From Lithobates sylvaticus (lineage: Eukaryota; Chordata; Amphibia; Anura; Ranidae): a stretch of DNA of 64,000 bases. The notes beneath the pieces were generated by a model, which worked only from the letters and a program-made list of their open reading frames with translations, was not told the origin of the DNA and ran no database searches. The stretch spans positions 133,783,155-133,847,154 of the forward strand of contig CM053026.1 in the NCBI GenBank assembly GCA_028564925.1, written 5' to 3'. Positions 22,403-33,640 of the stretch are shown here, in pieces (within the stretch, counting starts at the first letter, position 1; each line of letters begins with the position of its first letter). The position numbers were made by a program, and so were the translations under genes.

Positions 22403-22952
22403 TTAAAAAAAAAATATATTCCTTTTAATTAATCCAAATCAAGTCATAAAAGTTATAAGAACACCCACCATTCTCATCAAATAAACAGCATATGAAAAAA
22501 AGAAAGAAAAAAGTATAACATTTCTAAAAGTGTACTGTTCAGTCTACTCCCACACCACTTCAGATGTCTCAAAAGTGTGATGCTTGGGAACTTTGTGAAT
22601 TGTAGCCAGTGTCAATCAGCTTTAAATGAAATCTGTTGGATTAGACATGAAAATAACATACATGCAGTTGCAATTAGTTGACAAGTCAGTTACAGGCTCA
22701 GGGGAGGTGAAAACCCAAACAGTTTTCTATAAGAAATATATCACAGTGATGGAAGTGTGGAATCAAATCTAGAAAAAATTAAAACTACGAAAATTAATGT
22801 AAAATGAAAGTCACAGTTTCAAACATCCAAACAAAGCATGGGATAGATGGAGGCATCATTTCATGTTTTTGCTTAAATTATTGCCGCTTCTGTTGCTTTG
22901 AGTGCTTGTGCACACCTTACCATGTATTGGCTGGTAGCCATATGCACTAGCT

Positions 22953-23139
22953 CAGTGGTTCTTAACCTCAGTCCTCATTACCCCCCACCAGGCCATGTTT
23001 TGGGAATTTCCCTTAGATAAAATAGCTGTCCAAAATACCAAGCCATTGACTTAGATTTAAAGCACCTGTGCAGGGGAAAAGGAAAGCCTGCAAACATGGC
23101 CTGGTGGGGGGTAATGAGGACTGAGGTTAAGAACCACTG
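22953..23139. mobile_element. hAT MITE with exact 8-bp TSD CACTAGCT
   Basis: CACTAGCT lies at 22945-22952 and 23140-23147. Ends CAGTGGTTCTTAACCTCAGT and ACTGAGGTTAAGAACCACTG are perfect inverted repeats and extend through the CCTCATTACCCCCCACCAGG block to about 48 bp. CAGTGGTTCT is a typical hAT (Charlie-like) terminus. 187 bp, no coding capacity. Confidence 0.88.
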
Positions 23140-23578
23140 CACTAGCTGATCAAGGCAGTAGTTGCCAACGGCTTGACCCCCCTGAGACAGGAAGTAATAT
23201 GGTAATGATCTTACTTCTGACATCATGCAGGTCTGCACTTTAGTGTTGAGGCCTCATTTTCTATCTGGTATCTATACTATTTCTTGTTGTCTATTTTCAA
23301 TGGGGTTGATTTTCTCAATGTAGTGAACATTCACTTTGCAAAGAATACCCACTTGTATACTAGGAAAATATATAAAACATTATTTATTAATTGTACATCA
23401 CATGACACAGAGGATTTTATATGCACGACTACAATACTTGGGTTATGCTGCCACCTTCAGGTGACTAAAGACTGGCCATAAGACCCCCACTCAGCTAACC
23501 GTCAGCTTATAGCTAGTGTCCTTAGGTGATGGATGTGCCTACAGCTGTCTCTCCGAAGATCTCCTTTCCAGGGCTTAA

Positions 23579-23741
23579 GCTGGCCATACACCTATAGATT
23601 ATCTGCAGATTTTCTATGGTTATATGGAAAAAGTGCAACAGATTTCTCCATGTACACTAAACTGTGTGGATGGAGGAATCTACCACTTTTTCCATCTGAC
23701 CATAGAAAATCTGCAGATAATCTATAGGTGTATGGCCAGTC
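23579..23741. mobile_element. MITE with GCTGGCCATACACC ends
   Basis: TTAA at 23575-23578. Terminal inverted repeat of about 45 bp (GCTGGCCATACACCTATAG at the left, CTATAGGTGTATGGCCAG at the right) including ATTATCTGCAGATTTTCTAT. The right flank reads CTTAG, a decayed target copy. Confidence 0.75.
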
Positions 23742-23995
23742 TTAGTTTCCCAATTCCTGGCCTGTTTCTAACACCCCTGCTGGGGTAGAGGAGGGCTTTA
23801 TCTGGATTGGTCACTACAGCCAAGAGGAACTGTACACAGACCTTGCATGCCAGAATGGGGACACCGTGTAATGTTGACAGTCAACACTGGATGCTGCGGG
23901 CAGCAATTTCTAAGGTACAATGTATCCAGTGACCTCCCTGGCATAGTCCGCTACAGCAGGGTTTTTCAACCAGAGTGCCATGCCAAAATTACATA

Positions 23996-24345
23996 AAGCC
24001 CTGTACAGTCCAATCATGAAAGGGTTCCTCTGTTACATCTGTGTACAGAGAGAAGGGAGAGAGCACATTCCATACCTCCTCCCGTCTCTCTCCTCCTCTA
24101 TGCTGTTATCTGAACTATGGCTAACAAAACTGAAAGTTGTGCAAGTTGTGCGCCCACGTACTACCAACCGATGACATTATCGCTTGCTGATTGGGCGGCC
24201 CGTGTGGCTTTCAGTTTTGCCAGCAAGAGTACAAGTAACAGCATTAAGAAGGAGAGATCCGGGAGGAGATGCATGATGTGCTCTCTCCCTCCTCTCTGTA
24301 CTCAAAATTTATGGACCCCCTTTCCTGATTGGACTGTACAGGGCT
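23996..24345. repeat. Foldback repeat, about 70-bp arms
   Basis: AGCCCTGTACAGTCCAATCA (about 23996) is matched in reverse by TGATTGGACTGTACAGGGCT (about 24327-24346). CTCTGTACACAG and GAGAGAGCAC are matched by GTGCTCTCTC and CTCTCTGTAC further in. A third CCCTGTACAGTC occurs at about 24407. Probably a decayed MITE. Confidence 0.6.
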
Positions 24346-25253
24346 TGATTACCTTCCCCTAGCTCCTCTCACAACAGCAGAAATTGTGGGTTTTGCGGTT
24401 ATCAAACCCTGTACAGTCCTGATCTGTCGGTTCTGTGTTATCTTCTGTATACAGGCAGAAGGGAGAGGAGCTGGGGGTAGGGAGGGGGTTTAGTACACCA
24501 CCTCCAGGCTCTCTCGTCCTCTCTGTTGCTGTCACTACTCCTGTAGTGATGAGAGGGATGTGGTGAGATGGGAAATTTAGAGCTGGGGGTATTTACATCC
24601 TAAAGACCACTTACCTCTGCCTTACAAACTACCTTTTAGGACTTTTTCACACCAGGTGCAGTGGGGTAATTTTCGTGAAGTTGCACATTTTCCTGCACCA
24701 TATAAACATGCACTGCCTTCTGCAAATGCAGATAGGTGCCATTAATCCACTAATTGCATGCACCTTTGCACCCACTAAAATGCATGTTACTGTAGTACCA
24801 TGCATTTTGGTGGTGAACATATTACAGCGCACACATTCAAGAATAACATTTCCTGCAGGGCTAGTTAAAAACACCTGAACATATTAAAAAAATACGGGGT
24901 TTTGGTCACACTATATGCTTATATAGTGCTAAGCCCACTTAGGGTGTGCTTCTCAAATATGTTTTTGTATGCATTTTGGTGGGGCGCAATTGAAAATCAT
25001 GCCAACACCTTTTTTCCTGTTTCACGAGCATACAGCAGCCTATTACAAATGCCAAACGTGTGAACATGCACCTCCATATATGAACAAGCCCTTAAACTGG
25101 TGTGCCCCAGGATTTTGCGCAATTCTAAAGGGTGCCTTGACTAAAAAGAAGTTTTAAAAAACTGCTCCACTGGTCCAGGGCAGTAAACCCCCTGGAGGGA
25201 AGTTGAGTCCCTGAATGCCCTGAGGGGCATACCCACCGGGAAAGCGGTATTAA
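24346..25253. other. No gene; divergent repeat-like sequence
   Basis: No conserved frame. TTTTTCACACCAGGTGCAG at about 24645 resembles a MITE end but no partner end was found. Confidence 0.4.
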
Positions 25254-25809
25254 ACCCAAGCCCAAAACCCAAATGTATTATATTGCAGCTTATCTATCAT
25301 TAGATGTGGTGTCTACAACAGTTTTCTTTTACTTGGCTTTTCGCTCTTTTTTCACCTGGTGATCTGGCCAGTAACACACCTCTTTTATTAGTGACTCATA
25401 ACTCTTGAGGAATGAGCACAGGAGACACAGCAGACAGCAGCATTGTCCGTTTGGAGGTAGGGAGGGTAGTGTTAAATGTGTTAACAGATTTAGATACATT
25501 AATAAATTAAAGACAAACTCCAGCTCACACTTTATAATCAGTTACAGCTGTTTTTTCCTTTTGGGATAAAGGTTTTGTAAGACTAAATAAAAGCTGATAA
25601 TTGTATTCACCCCTGTCAGTGTTAAGTGATGTGTCTCATCCATGTAAACAAATACATTCTGTGGAGAGCTTGAGCTTGTGAAATTCAACATACTTGCTGG
25701 CTGGATCACCAAATGACAATAGAAGAAAGAAAGCCTTAAAGTGAAACTAATGCAGCCATCACATCTAAGAATTGGTAAGCTGCAATATAATAAATGTTTG
25801 CTTTTGGGT
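25254..25809. mobile_element. TTAA-flanked MITE, ACCCAA...TTGGGT ends
   Basis: TTAA at 25250-25253 and 25810-25813. Terminal repeat of about 42 bp: ACCCAAGCCCAAAACCCAAA then TGTATTATATTGCAGCTTA at the left, and the reverse TAAGCTGCAATATAATAAAT at about 25777 running to TTTTGGGT. The right arm has AAGCAAACA where the left has AACCCAAAT. No transposase. Confidence 0.72.
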
Positions 25810-26451
25810 TTAATACTCCTTCCTTGGAGCGTGAAGATTGGGCCATCTGGCCCTGCAGCAGGACTGGTGCCTTTGACATTGTGTTGATGTGGCAGCTTTT
25901 GCTTGGCAGTGTTCCCAGTGTAAGGGGTGAAATAAGGCAGTTTCTGTGTGCAGAGTGACATAAAGAAGGAAGTTGAGCTCAGAAGGGACAGTAAATATGA
26001 TGATGAAATTGCACAGGCACCATTTCACCAGTTTCCGGGTATAGAAACACATGCATTCAGAGTTTCACATTGCAATGCAGAATGGCTCAGTGATCCAGCA
26101 GCAACTTGCCTTAGCCCTGCACAGCTACATCAGCCTGTTACAGGCGCTGGGCAAAGCAAGCATTGGGACACTTGTCTATCCTGGTGACTGTAGGGTTGCC
26201 ACCTTTTCTTCAAGCCAAACCCGAACACTTTAGTGTCGTACAGCATTTTTTTTTGTAGTATACACTATAAGATTGTAAAAGATCTGAGGCACTGTTGGGT
26301 GTCCCAATGAGAGTAGTAATGCGGCGTGCTACGCATGCCATGGCGAACAGTAGGTCCAAATTGCATTAACAGTGTGGGGGGCTTATAGTGGCATGGTTAA
26401 ATAAAACAAAAGCATTTTTGTATCCATAAAATATTCTTAGATTAACCACTT
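25810..26451. other. No recognised feature
   Basis: Weak open frames on both strands without coding character. Nothing else seen. Confidence 0.45.
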
Positions 26452-26455
26452 CCCT

Positions 26456-26924
26456 ACCTGCCCATAGACATATGACGTCCGCAGATGGGATCTCCTATCC
26501 TGGGCAGGCGTCATATGACGTCCTCGGCTTCCTGTCGGTATTGGGGGCACGCGTGTGCCCGCCGCTTCACCGAGGAGCCCATGCGCATGCCCGGCGGCCA
26601 CGATGAACGCCGTGCACTTGCGATCGCTCGTACAGAGCAGGACCGTGGATCTGTGTGTATAAACACACAGATTCACACCCTGCCAGGGGAGAGGAGACTG
26701 ATCGTGTGTTCCTAGTACATAGGGACACTGATCGGTCTCCTCCCCAAGTCAGTCCCCTCCCCCCACATTTAGAATCCACCCCCTAGGTAACACATTTAAT
26801 CCCTTGATCACCCCCTAGTGTTAACCCCTTCCCTGCCAGTGGCATTTACACAGTAATCAGTGCATTTTTATAGCACTGATCGCTGTGTAAATGGGAATGG
26901 TCCCAAAATAGTGTCAAAGGTGTC

Positions 26925-26965
<41 letters not shown>

Positions 26966-27027
26966 CAATGTCAAAGTCACGATAAAAATCGCAGATCGCC
27001 GCCATTATTAGTAAAAAAATAAATAAT
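26456..27027. mobile_element. Truncated TTAA element, CCACTTC family, reverse orientation
   Basis: Starts after TTAA (26452-26455) with CCACTTCCCTACC. It contains family landmarks on the opposite strand to the copies at 44287 and 61852: CACTGATCGCTGTGTAAATG, AACCCCTTCCCTGCCAGTG and the GCGGCGATCTGCG/TTTTTATCG block. The homology stops near 27027, so one end is missing. An (AT)n run interrupts it. Confidence 0.65.
26926..26962 (+). repeat. (AT)n microsatellite
   Basis: About 18 AT dinucleotides within the truncated TTAA element. Confidence 0.95.
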
Positions 27028-27245
27028 CTTGCAAGTAGTTCAGACAATAATACCAACAAAGGAGAGTTGTATGCAAGCAGCCCAAAGCCTGTCTGTAGTT
27101 CAGTCACTTTCAAGAGGAGAGTTATATACAGTTACTACAAGTCCTGCATGTAGTTCACCTAAACTAACAGAGGCTGGTACCCATAAACCCACCTCTAAAG
27201 GAGAGTTAAATTCAGGTACCAAAAAGCCTGTCTGTAATTTGGCCG
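27028..27245 (+). repeat. Degenerate tandem repeat, about 60-70-bp units
   Basis: Three to four divergent units share GGAGAGTT followed about 30 bases later by AAGCCTGTCTGTAGTTCA or close variants. Confidence 0.55.
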
Positions 27246-27445
27246 CTATGTCACTGATGGGAAGTCTGTTTGTACCAGAAGACTGGCAGACCAGGAGTTG
27301 GCCAAGCAGCTGGGGCTAGGTGGTAGAGTAGGCAACAGAGGAGACACAGAGAGCCTTGAGGAGTCATAGAGAAGCAAGAGACTGGATATCTGATGGCACT
27401 GAATGGAATGGGGTCAGCATGCCTGCTGAAGGTGAGAGCCCTTAA

Positions 27446-27869
27446 GCCCCATACACACGCGCGGACAATCCGTGGACCAGGTCCGTCGGACCATGTCCGT
27501 CATACTTTGTCTGATGTTGGTTTTGCGTACACACGATCGGACAAAGTTGTCGGAAAATCCGATCATTCTGAACGTGGTGACGTTTGTTGCCTACGACGGG
27601 ACTACGTAGAGGCTAGTAGCCAATAGCTTTGGTCTTGTAATGTGATCTGAGCATGCGTAGCACTTTGTCCGGTCGGACAAGCGTACACACGATCGGATTT
27701 GGTGTGATCGGACCGGGTTGACGGGAAATCTTTCCAGCAGGAGATAAGACTTTGTCCGACGTACAAACCGACGAACACTGTCCGATGGTGCATACACACG
27801 GTCTGATTTTTCAACAACCTTGTCCGATCGGACCAAATTGATGTAAAAGTCCGACCGTGTGTATGGGGC
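27446..27869. mobile_element. TTAA-flanked MITE, GCCCCATACACACG ends
   Basis: TTAA at 27442-27445 and 27870-27873. GCCCCATACACACG at the left is matched by CGTGTGTATGGGGC at the right. The interior is dense in GTCCGA/TCGGAC motifs in both directions (for example ACACGATCGGAC three times). Related ends occur at 57822-58001. Confidence 0.78.
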
Positions 27870-28175
27870 TTAAGAAGGGCTGAGGCACAGCGTCTGAGGA
27901 GCAACCTGGTTTTCACCAGAGCACCCCAAAAGGGGTCATGGATTTTGCTGCTGATGACACTCAGGTTGCAGACCTCGGACACACCCAAATACTCCTGATC
28001 TATGGAATCAGGAACACCAGGGACACTGGGAACCAGCAGGGGTCACAGAGGAAGTCAGTAGGAAACATGTGGTGCTTGGAAGCAAGCATAAAGATGTGTT
28101 GCTTGGATACCTAGCAACTTATGTACTGGCCCTTTAAGACAGGGCCTGGCCACGGGTTGACTGAGGTGTCAGGTA

Positions 28176-28595
28176 CAAGTATATTAAATAGTATCTGCTA
28201 TATGACAGCCTTTTTCTGTAATGTACAGGTATTGTGCTTGTTATAAAAATAATAATATTCAATAAAAACTGAGTTGACTGAGGTGACGACAGCAGCTGCT
28301 GATCTTGGCTGCATAGCAACAGACTCGTACAGGTGAGAAGACCCTGAACTGAAACGTAGAAAAGGTAAGTGCGACACTAATAAAATTGAATTTATTACAG
28401 GCACCACAAATAGACAGAAGCAAGTCACTACATTTACAAATGCCAACTAAATTGCTAATCAGCTACTTTAACAATTTGGATTAAATCTGTATTTTATGGA
28501 TTTATACAAATATAGTAAATAGTATGTGCTATAAGACAGCCTTTTCTGTATTGTACAGGTATTACGCTTGTAAAAATAATATGATTCAATAAATA
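28176..28595 (+). repeat. Direct repeat pair, about 88 bp, 332 bp apart
   Basis: Both copies (28176-28266 and 28508-28595) contain TTAAATAGTAT or GTAAATAGTATG, ACAGCCTTTTTCTGTA or a close variant, TGTACAGGTATT and ATTCAATAAA. Between them lies CCCTGAACTGAAACGTAG, faintly like the end of a hammerhead core. Terminal direct repeats with an AATAAA signal suggest a decayed retroelement or a duplication. Class not resolved. Confidence 0.6.
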
Positions 28596-30271
28596 TTTGT
28601 ATTGCATCAAGACCAATTTTGGAAGGATCAAATTAAGTGGGTTAGGGTTCAGGAATGCATCTAAATTGCTTGCGTTCCTTGACCCGCAGGCAAATTGCGC
28701 TGCTCTTTAACAAATGCTTAGGGGAGCAATTCATAATTAAATGCAACCTCATGCATTGGAAAATACAGCAAATTTTCAGATGCGTGAAACTGCATGGTGC
28801 TGTAGTAACCACGCAGTTCCAATGCGTCTGCATTTTTTAAAAAGGGTCATGGACTTTTTTGCTTGAAGGTACAGAGCCCTATTCTAATGAACGGCTGCTG
28901 TGCCGGCGCAAATGTGCCCGCAGAAGCCTGCTACAATGTCAACATAGCCTTAAACTACATAAAATGTCAAATTTATTTTTGTGATGTAATAAACTTAGAT
29001 TGAACACACAAGTTCAGAAACTTCCAGCAAAGTAATAATAAAAAATACTGTAAAACTAAATGAAACATTGACTATATAAGAAACTTATTTTGAGGATCTT
29101 CGCAGAATCAAAGACACAAGCAACAAACTTATGTACTAATTAGTCTAAGTCCAATAGGTTTAAAATGCTCTGATTACTGTCAAAGAATGATTCCCAAAAA
29201 ATAACTGGAAACCTTTTCAGTTATTTAGGAAAAAAAAACATTATGACAACTGCAACATTTATATTGGGATATGTGTCATGGATATAAGTACATTATGTTA
29301 TCATAGAGTGACAGTGGCTTGCTTCTAGCAGAGAGGCTGCAAAGGATGGGCAACATCTGGTGGTGTCACTAAAGGACAGGTTAGTTCAGGACCTGCATCA
29401 CAATACCTGTCTTAACAGCATTGCTTATTATTCAAACCTTTTCGGCAGCTGATCGGTGCTGTCCTATCATCCTGTCCTACAGCACTATCTGACAGCAACG
29501 GGGATACCTAAAGCATGTCAAGCAACCAACACAGATTCCAAGACCAACAGAGAAAATAAAAGTACATTTGTCAAATTTTTTCTTGTGAAAATGTCCACTC
29601 AAAATTCATGACCAAGTATTAAAAACACATATGATCACATCCACTAAATCTGTTGAATTGAACAGTCATATTATAGTGCATATCGTGTATAATAATGTGA
29701 GGAGCAGTAGTAGTAAAGCAGATTTTACATTATTCGGTGCATAAAAAATGGCTTCAAATTGGTTGCTAAGGGTTACGGCACTTTCCAAATCGAATTGCTG
29801 TTTGCATTACTTTAAAAAGCATATTTGTCAGTACATCAAATAATAATGCTCATAAAATCCAGACAGTGGTAGATTATATCAATGCCATCTAAAAAAAAAT
29901 CATCCATATCTTCAATAGGCCAGACTTTTTACATCAAAATCGAAGTCTTCAATAGATTAAAAGCCAAAAGTCCTAAATTGTAGGTTATGTTTTTTTTTTT
30001 TTTTTAACTAATTTTCACTTGGGGATACCTTAAAGGACAACTGTACTGCTGCCTGTGCCCTAATCCCCATTTGTGCTGCCCACCATTAGCCCTGATCCAG
30101 TGATCTTTGCTGTGTTGTATTGCTCTGAGACGCATATCTTTTCCTCCGAGAGTGTACAACAGCCCTATTTATTCCTGTAAGAAAGCCTTAATTCAACACA
30201 AAACAATTTCCTGCGCTCAGGTGCTAAGTCCATATGTAAGTGGTGAAGCCAACCCTTTGGATAAAATATGG
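28596..30271. other. No gene recognised
   Basis: AT-rich, no frame with coding character. The block at 28640-28850 is GC-richer and MITE-like but ends were not found. A poly-T run lies at 29990-30004. CTTAAAGGACAACTGTACTG at about 30030 resembles a solitary TTAA-element end. Confidence 0.45.
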
Positions 30272-30279
30272 AAAGTCGA

Positions 30280-31197
30280 TAGACATGTGCATTTGTTTTC
30301 GTCCGAATGCATTTTCGTCTGAATTTCGGGTATTTTCGTTATCGTTTTAACAAACGATAACGAACGTGCAGAATCCGAAAACCAAAAGATCCGATGTTGT
30401 GACAACAGTTCGATATAGATAGGAGATTCGACATGACCCTGACAATGGCGATCTGTGTCCATCAAACCTGTGGTCGAATGTGCCTAACCTTAACTCCAAG
30501 TCCAACTTAATTGGTCCAAGATTATTCTACATAGAGAGAAAAGATTCGACATTATAGAGACAATAGCAAAAAAGGTTGAATGTGCCTAACCTAACTCTAT
30601 TAGTCCAAGATTATTCGACATAGAGAGAAAAGATTTGACATGAAGATTCGACGAAGCAGTTGGCGCGAGTGGACATTTATGGTCAAATGCTCTGCCCATA
30701 GGCTATAGAAGAATTCTAATGTTGGTTGACTAGTAATAATAATTAATAAATATAATTATTACTAGTGTCATACAACATTAGAATTCTACTATAGCTTGTA
30801 GGCAGAACATTTGAGAGGAAATGTACGATTGCGGCGACTGCTTCGCTGAATCTTCATGTCGAATCTTTTCTCTCTATGTCATATAATCTTGGACTAATAG
30901 AGTTAGGTTAGACACATTTGACCTTTTTTGCTATTGTCTCTATAAAGTCGAATCAGTTCTCTCTATGTCGAATCTTTCCTCTCTATGCCGAATCAGTTTG
31001 GCTGCTCCGTCGAATCTTCTTAGAACATTCGACAGACACCATAAGCCTTTAATGACAGATTCAACCTTAATTAATTCAGATTTTCGGACGAATGCATTTT
31101 TTAACGAAACTAAATAAATAAAAACAACAATAAATAGATTTATTTTTCGGGCGAAAACTAAATTCCGAAACAAAATATTTCAGTGTGCACATGTCTA
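30280..31197. mobile_element. hAT-like foldback element, TAGACATGTGCA ends (long copy)
   Basis: 918 bp. Left end is TAGACATGTGCATT and right end is GTGCACATGTCTA. The flanks AAAGTCGA (30272-30279) and AAAGTCAA (31198-31205) are an 8-bp duplication with one difference. The interior is a giant imperfect palindrome: CCTAACTCTATTAGTCCAAG (about 30591) pairs with CTTGGACTAATAGAGTTAGG (about 30888), and AACATTAGAATTC pairs with GAATTCTAATGTT around a centre near 30750. The shorter copy is at 12336-12784. Confidence 0.82.
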
Positions 31198-31254
31198 AAA
31201 GTCAAAGTTCTTGCTGCCCTCCTCAGAACAATCGGTATCTTTAGAGCTGAAACA

Positions 31255-31320
31255 TAGCGATAGCTATCACTGAGGCTCTGATGAAGAGGGTAGTCCCGCG
31301 TAACGCGTAAGCTGTTTGCT
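31255..31320 (+). ncRNA. Hammerhead-ribozyme-like motif
   Basis: An exact CTGATGA (31278-31284) is followed by GAGGG-TAGT-CCC, a possible stem II, then GTAACGCGTA where a hammerhead would have GAAACGCGTA. The GCT before the core can pair with AGC after it. Known: amphibian genomes carry very many CTGATGA...GAAACGCGT motifs. The GAAA to GTAA change would be expected to impair cleavage. Confidence 0.4.
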
Positions 31321-31822
31321 ATACCAGCTGGTGCCTCCTAATACCCGGTCCAGGTTGCAGGTGTCTAGAAGACACAGTTCCGAATTCTTGGAGCAATGTT
31401 AAGCCTCCTTTTTAATGTTTGTGAGTATGACTCTTGTTTTTATTTGGCTACAGCGCGGACGCTCCCTGCCGGGAGGGCATCCCTGGACGTCCTCCTGTTT
31501 ACATCCGCAATGCGCGTTCCTGAGAGCGTGCATCGGGGAAGTTCTGTGCTGGCCGTGTCCCTCGGACGTGGCTTCCTCTAGTAGCTTAAAGGTTTGATAA
31601 ACCAGTCATGTTGCCTGGCTACATACAATAACATACTCACTTAGTCTACTTGAATTTTTGCATACTTTAAAATATCAAAAACCAACATATTTGTTTCACA
31701 TTTAATATCCTAAAACATGGGCAATTCAAAAATACAATACTTATCAAAGGTTGATAAGTATGATGAATATAAGGAAACCGTTGTGTAAAATAGAAGGGTT
31801 TAAAACAAAATAGATAAAAATA

Positions 31823-33060
31823 ATACCGTAGGCCGTCATATGATGGCCTCTACTGTCCGGGGGTATATCTGAATGATGCCTGTAGCTACAGACATCATTC
31901 AGATATTGCAGTTTTCAGCCGGCGATTCCCTGCACCATAAGAACGATCATATCGGCTGTTCCACCGCTTGATCGTTCTTACGGGCGGCGGGAGGGGACGC
32001 CCCCCCTCCCGCCGCCCTCCGGTGCTTCTACCGACTCACCGCTTCCATCGGTGAGTCGGACACAGGATCCGCTGACCCCCGGATGATGACCATAGAGATT
32101 TCCGGCGGACCAGATGGTCGCCGGAGTCTCTATGATCGTTCGGAGGCCGGGCGCGATGTTATGACGTCACGCCCGGCCTCTGCATTCAAATAACGGCGCC
32201 GCCTCGGCTGGGAAGCGGTGATCGTTTTTTTTTTATTTTTTTTATTTTAGGCTTCCCAGCCTAGAGGTGAGATGTGGGGTCTTATTGACCCCATATCTCA
32301 CTGTAAATAGGTCCGATCATGTAATATTCCTATTACAAGGGATGTTTACATTCCTTGTAATAGGAATAAAAGTAATCAATTTTTTTTTTTTTTAAAGTGT
32401 CAAATTCAAAAAATAAAAGTCAAATTAACAATAATAAAAAAAAAAAAATTTTTAAAGCGCCCCTGTCCCCGTGAGCTCGTACGCAGAAGTGAACGCATAC
32501 GTAAGCCCCGCCCACATATGAAAACGGTGTTCAAACCACACATGTGAGGTATCGCCGCGAACGTTAGAGTGAGAGCAATAATTCTAGCCCTAGACCTCCT
32601 CTGTAACTCAAAACATGTAACCAGTAAAAAATAAGCGTCGCCTATGGGGATTTTTAAATACCAAAGTTTGGCGCCATTCCACGAGCGCGTGCAATTTTGA
32701 ATCGTGACATGTTGGGTATCTATTTACTCGGCGTATCTTCATCTTACACATTATGCAAAAAAATTGGGCTACCTTTACTGTTTTGTTTTTTTTTAAGCAT
32801 GAAATAGTTTTTTTTCTGAAAAAAACGTGTTCGAAAAATTGCTGCGCAAATACCGTGCGAGATAAAAAGTTGCAACAACCGTCATTGTATTCTCTAGGGT
32901 CTTTGCTAAAAAAAACATATATAATGTTTGGGGGTTCTATGTAATTTTCGAGCAAAAAAAATTATGAATTTAACATGTAGGATGCCCTCAATCGATAAAT
33001 TATTATATATGTGCTCCTACTATGGGGTCTCTCAAAATTGTAAGAGTTAGGACTGCAGAT
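31823..33060. repeat. Hairpin-rich interspersed repeat, unclassified
   Basis: No coding frame, but an unusual run of short palindromes: 31867-31904 (38 nt, one mismatch), 31975-32024 (GGGCGGCGGGAGG with CCTCCCGCCGCCC), about 32090-32133 (CATAGAGATTTCCGGCG with CGCCGGAGTCTCTATG), 32146-32180 (GGCCGGGCG with CGCCCGGCC), and 32325-32368 (CCTATTACAAGG with CCTTGTAATAGG). GC-rich left half, AT-rich right half. This looks like a known type of large frog repeat from memory. Ends and target duplication were not established. Confidence 0.5.
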
Positions 33061-33516
33061 AATATGGGATGCCGTGTCCAGGGATTGGTAAGGTGTACAT
33101 ATACATGAGCGGTCCTTGCAGTGTCAACGGCCGCCCGCGGGGAGCTGGTCAGAGGAGCAAGATATATGAATATGCTGTACTCCTCCTCTGCTAGCCAAGC
33201 ATGCCCCGCCCCCGGAAAAAATTTGAGCCGCGTTTGGGCAACTCACAGCCATTACACATTGTATAATGACTCTCCGTCCCCTGTAACTCCCCCAGCAGTT
33301 TTCCAGCCTCTCTCTCCTGCAGGCTGTTGCTTGAGTGGGCAGGATGAGGATGTGCCTGACCCCCAAGATTGCGCCCACCTGGAAGAGGGAGGTGTGAGCA
33401 GCTGAGCAGAGGGAGACGAGTAAATGTTCCTGGAGGTAAGCTCAGCTAGCAGTACATTGTGGATTGGTTTACAGGCACCTCTATGCTAAGTCTGCAGTAT
33501 TACTGAGAAATTGGCC
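33061..33516. other. No gene recognised; GC-rich stretch
   Basis: Overlapping open frames on both strands (about 85-95 codons) at 33121-33405 reflect the GC-rich composition. No splice or domain evidence. Confidence 0.4.
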
Positions 33517-33640
33517 CATGTGTCATGTATGCAATCTCAGACTGTCCCGTGTGCCAGGTATGCAATCTCTGACTGTTCCGTGTGCCACGTATGGAATCTC
33601 TGACTGTCCCAAGTGCCATGTATGTCATCTCATACCACAA
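33517..33640 (+). repeat. Minisatellite, about 31-bp units
   Basis: Four units of the form TGCCAGGTATGCAATCTCTGA followed by CTGTCCCGTG, with few differences. The Cys/His-containing open frame across it is a by-product of the repeat. Confidence 0.8.
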
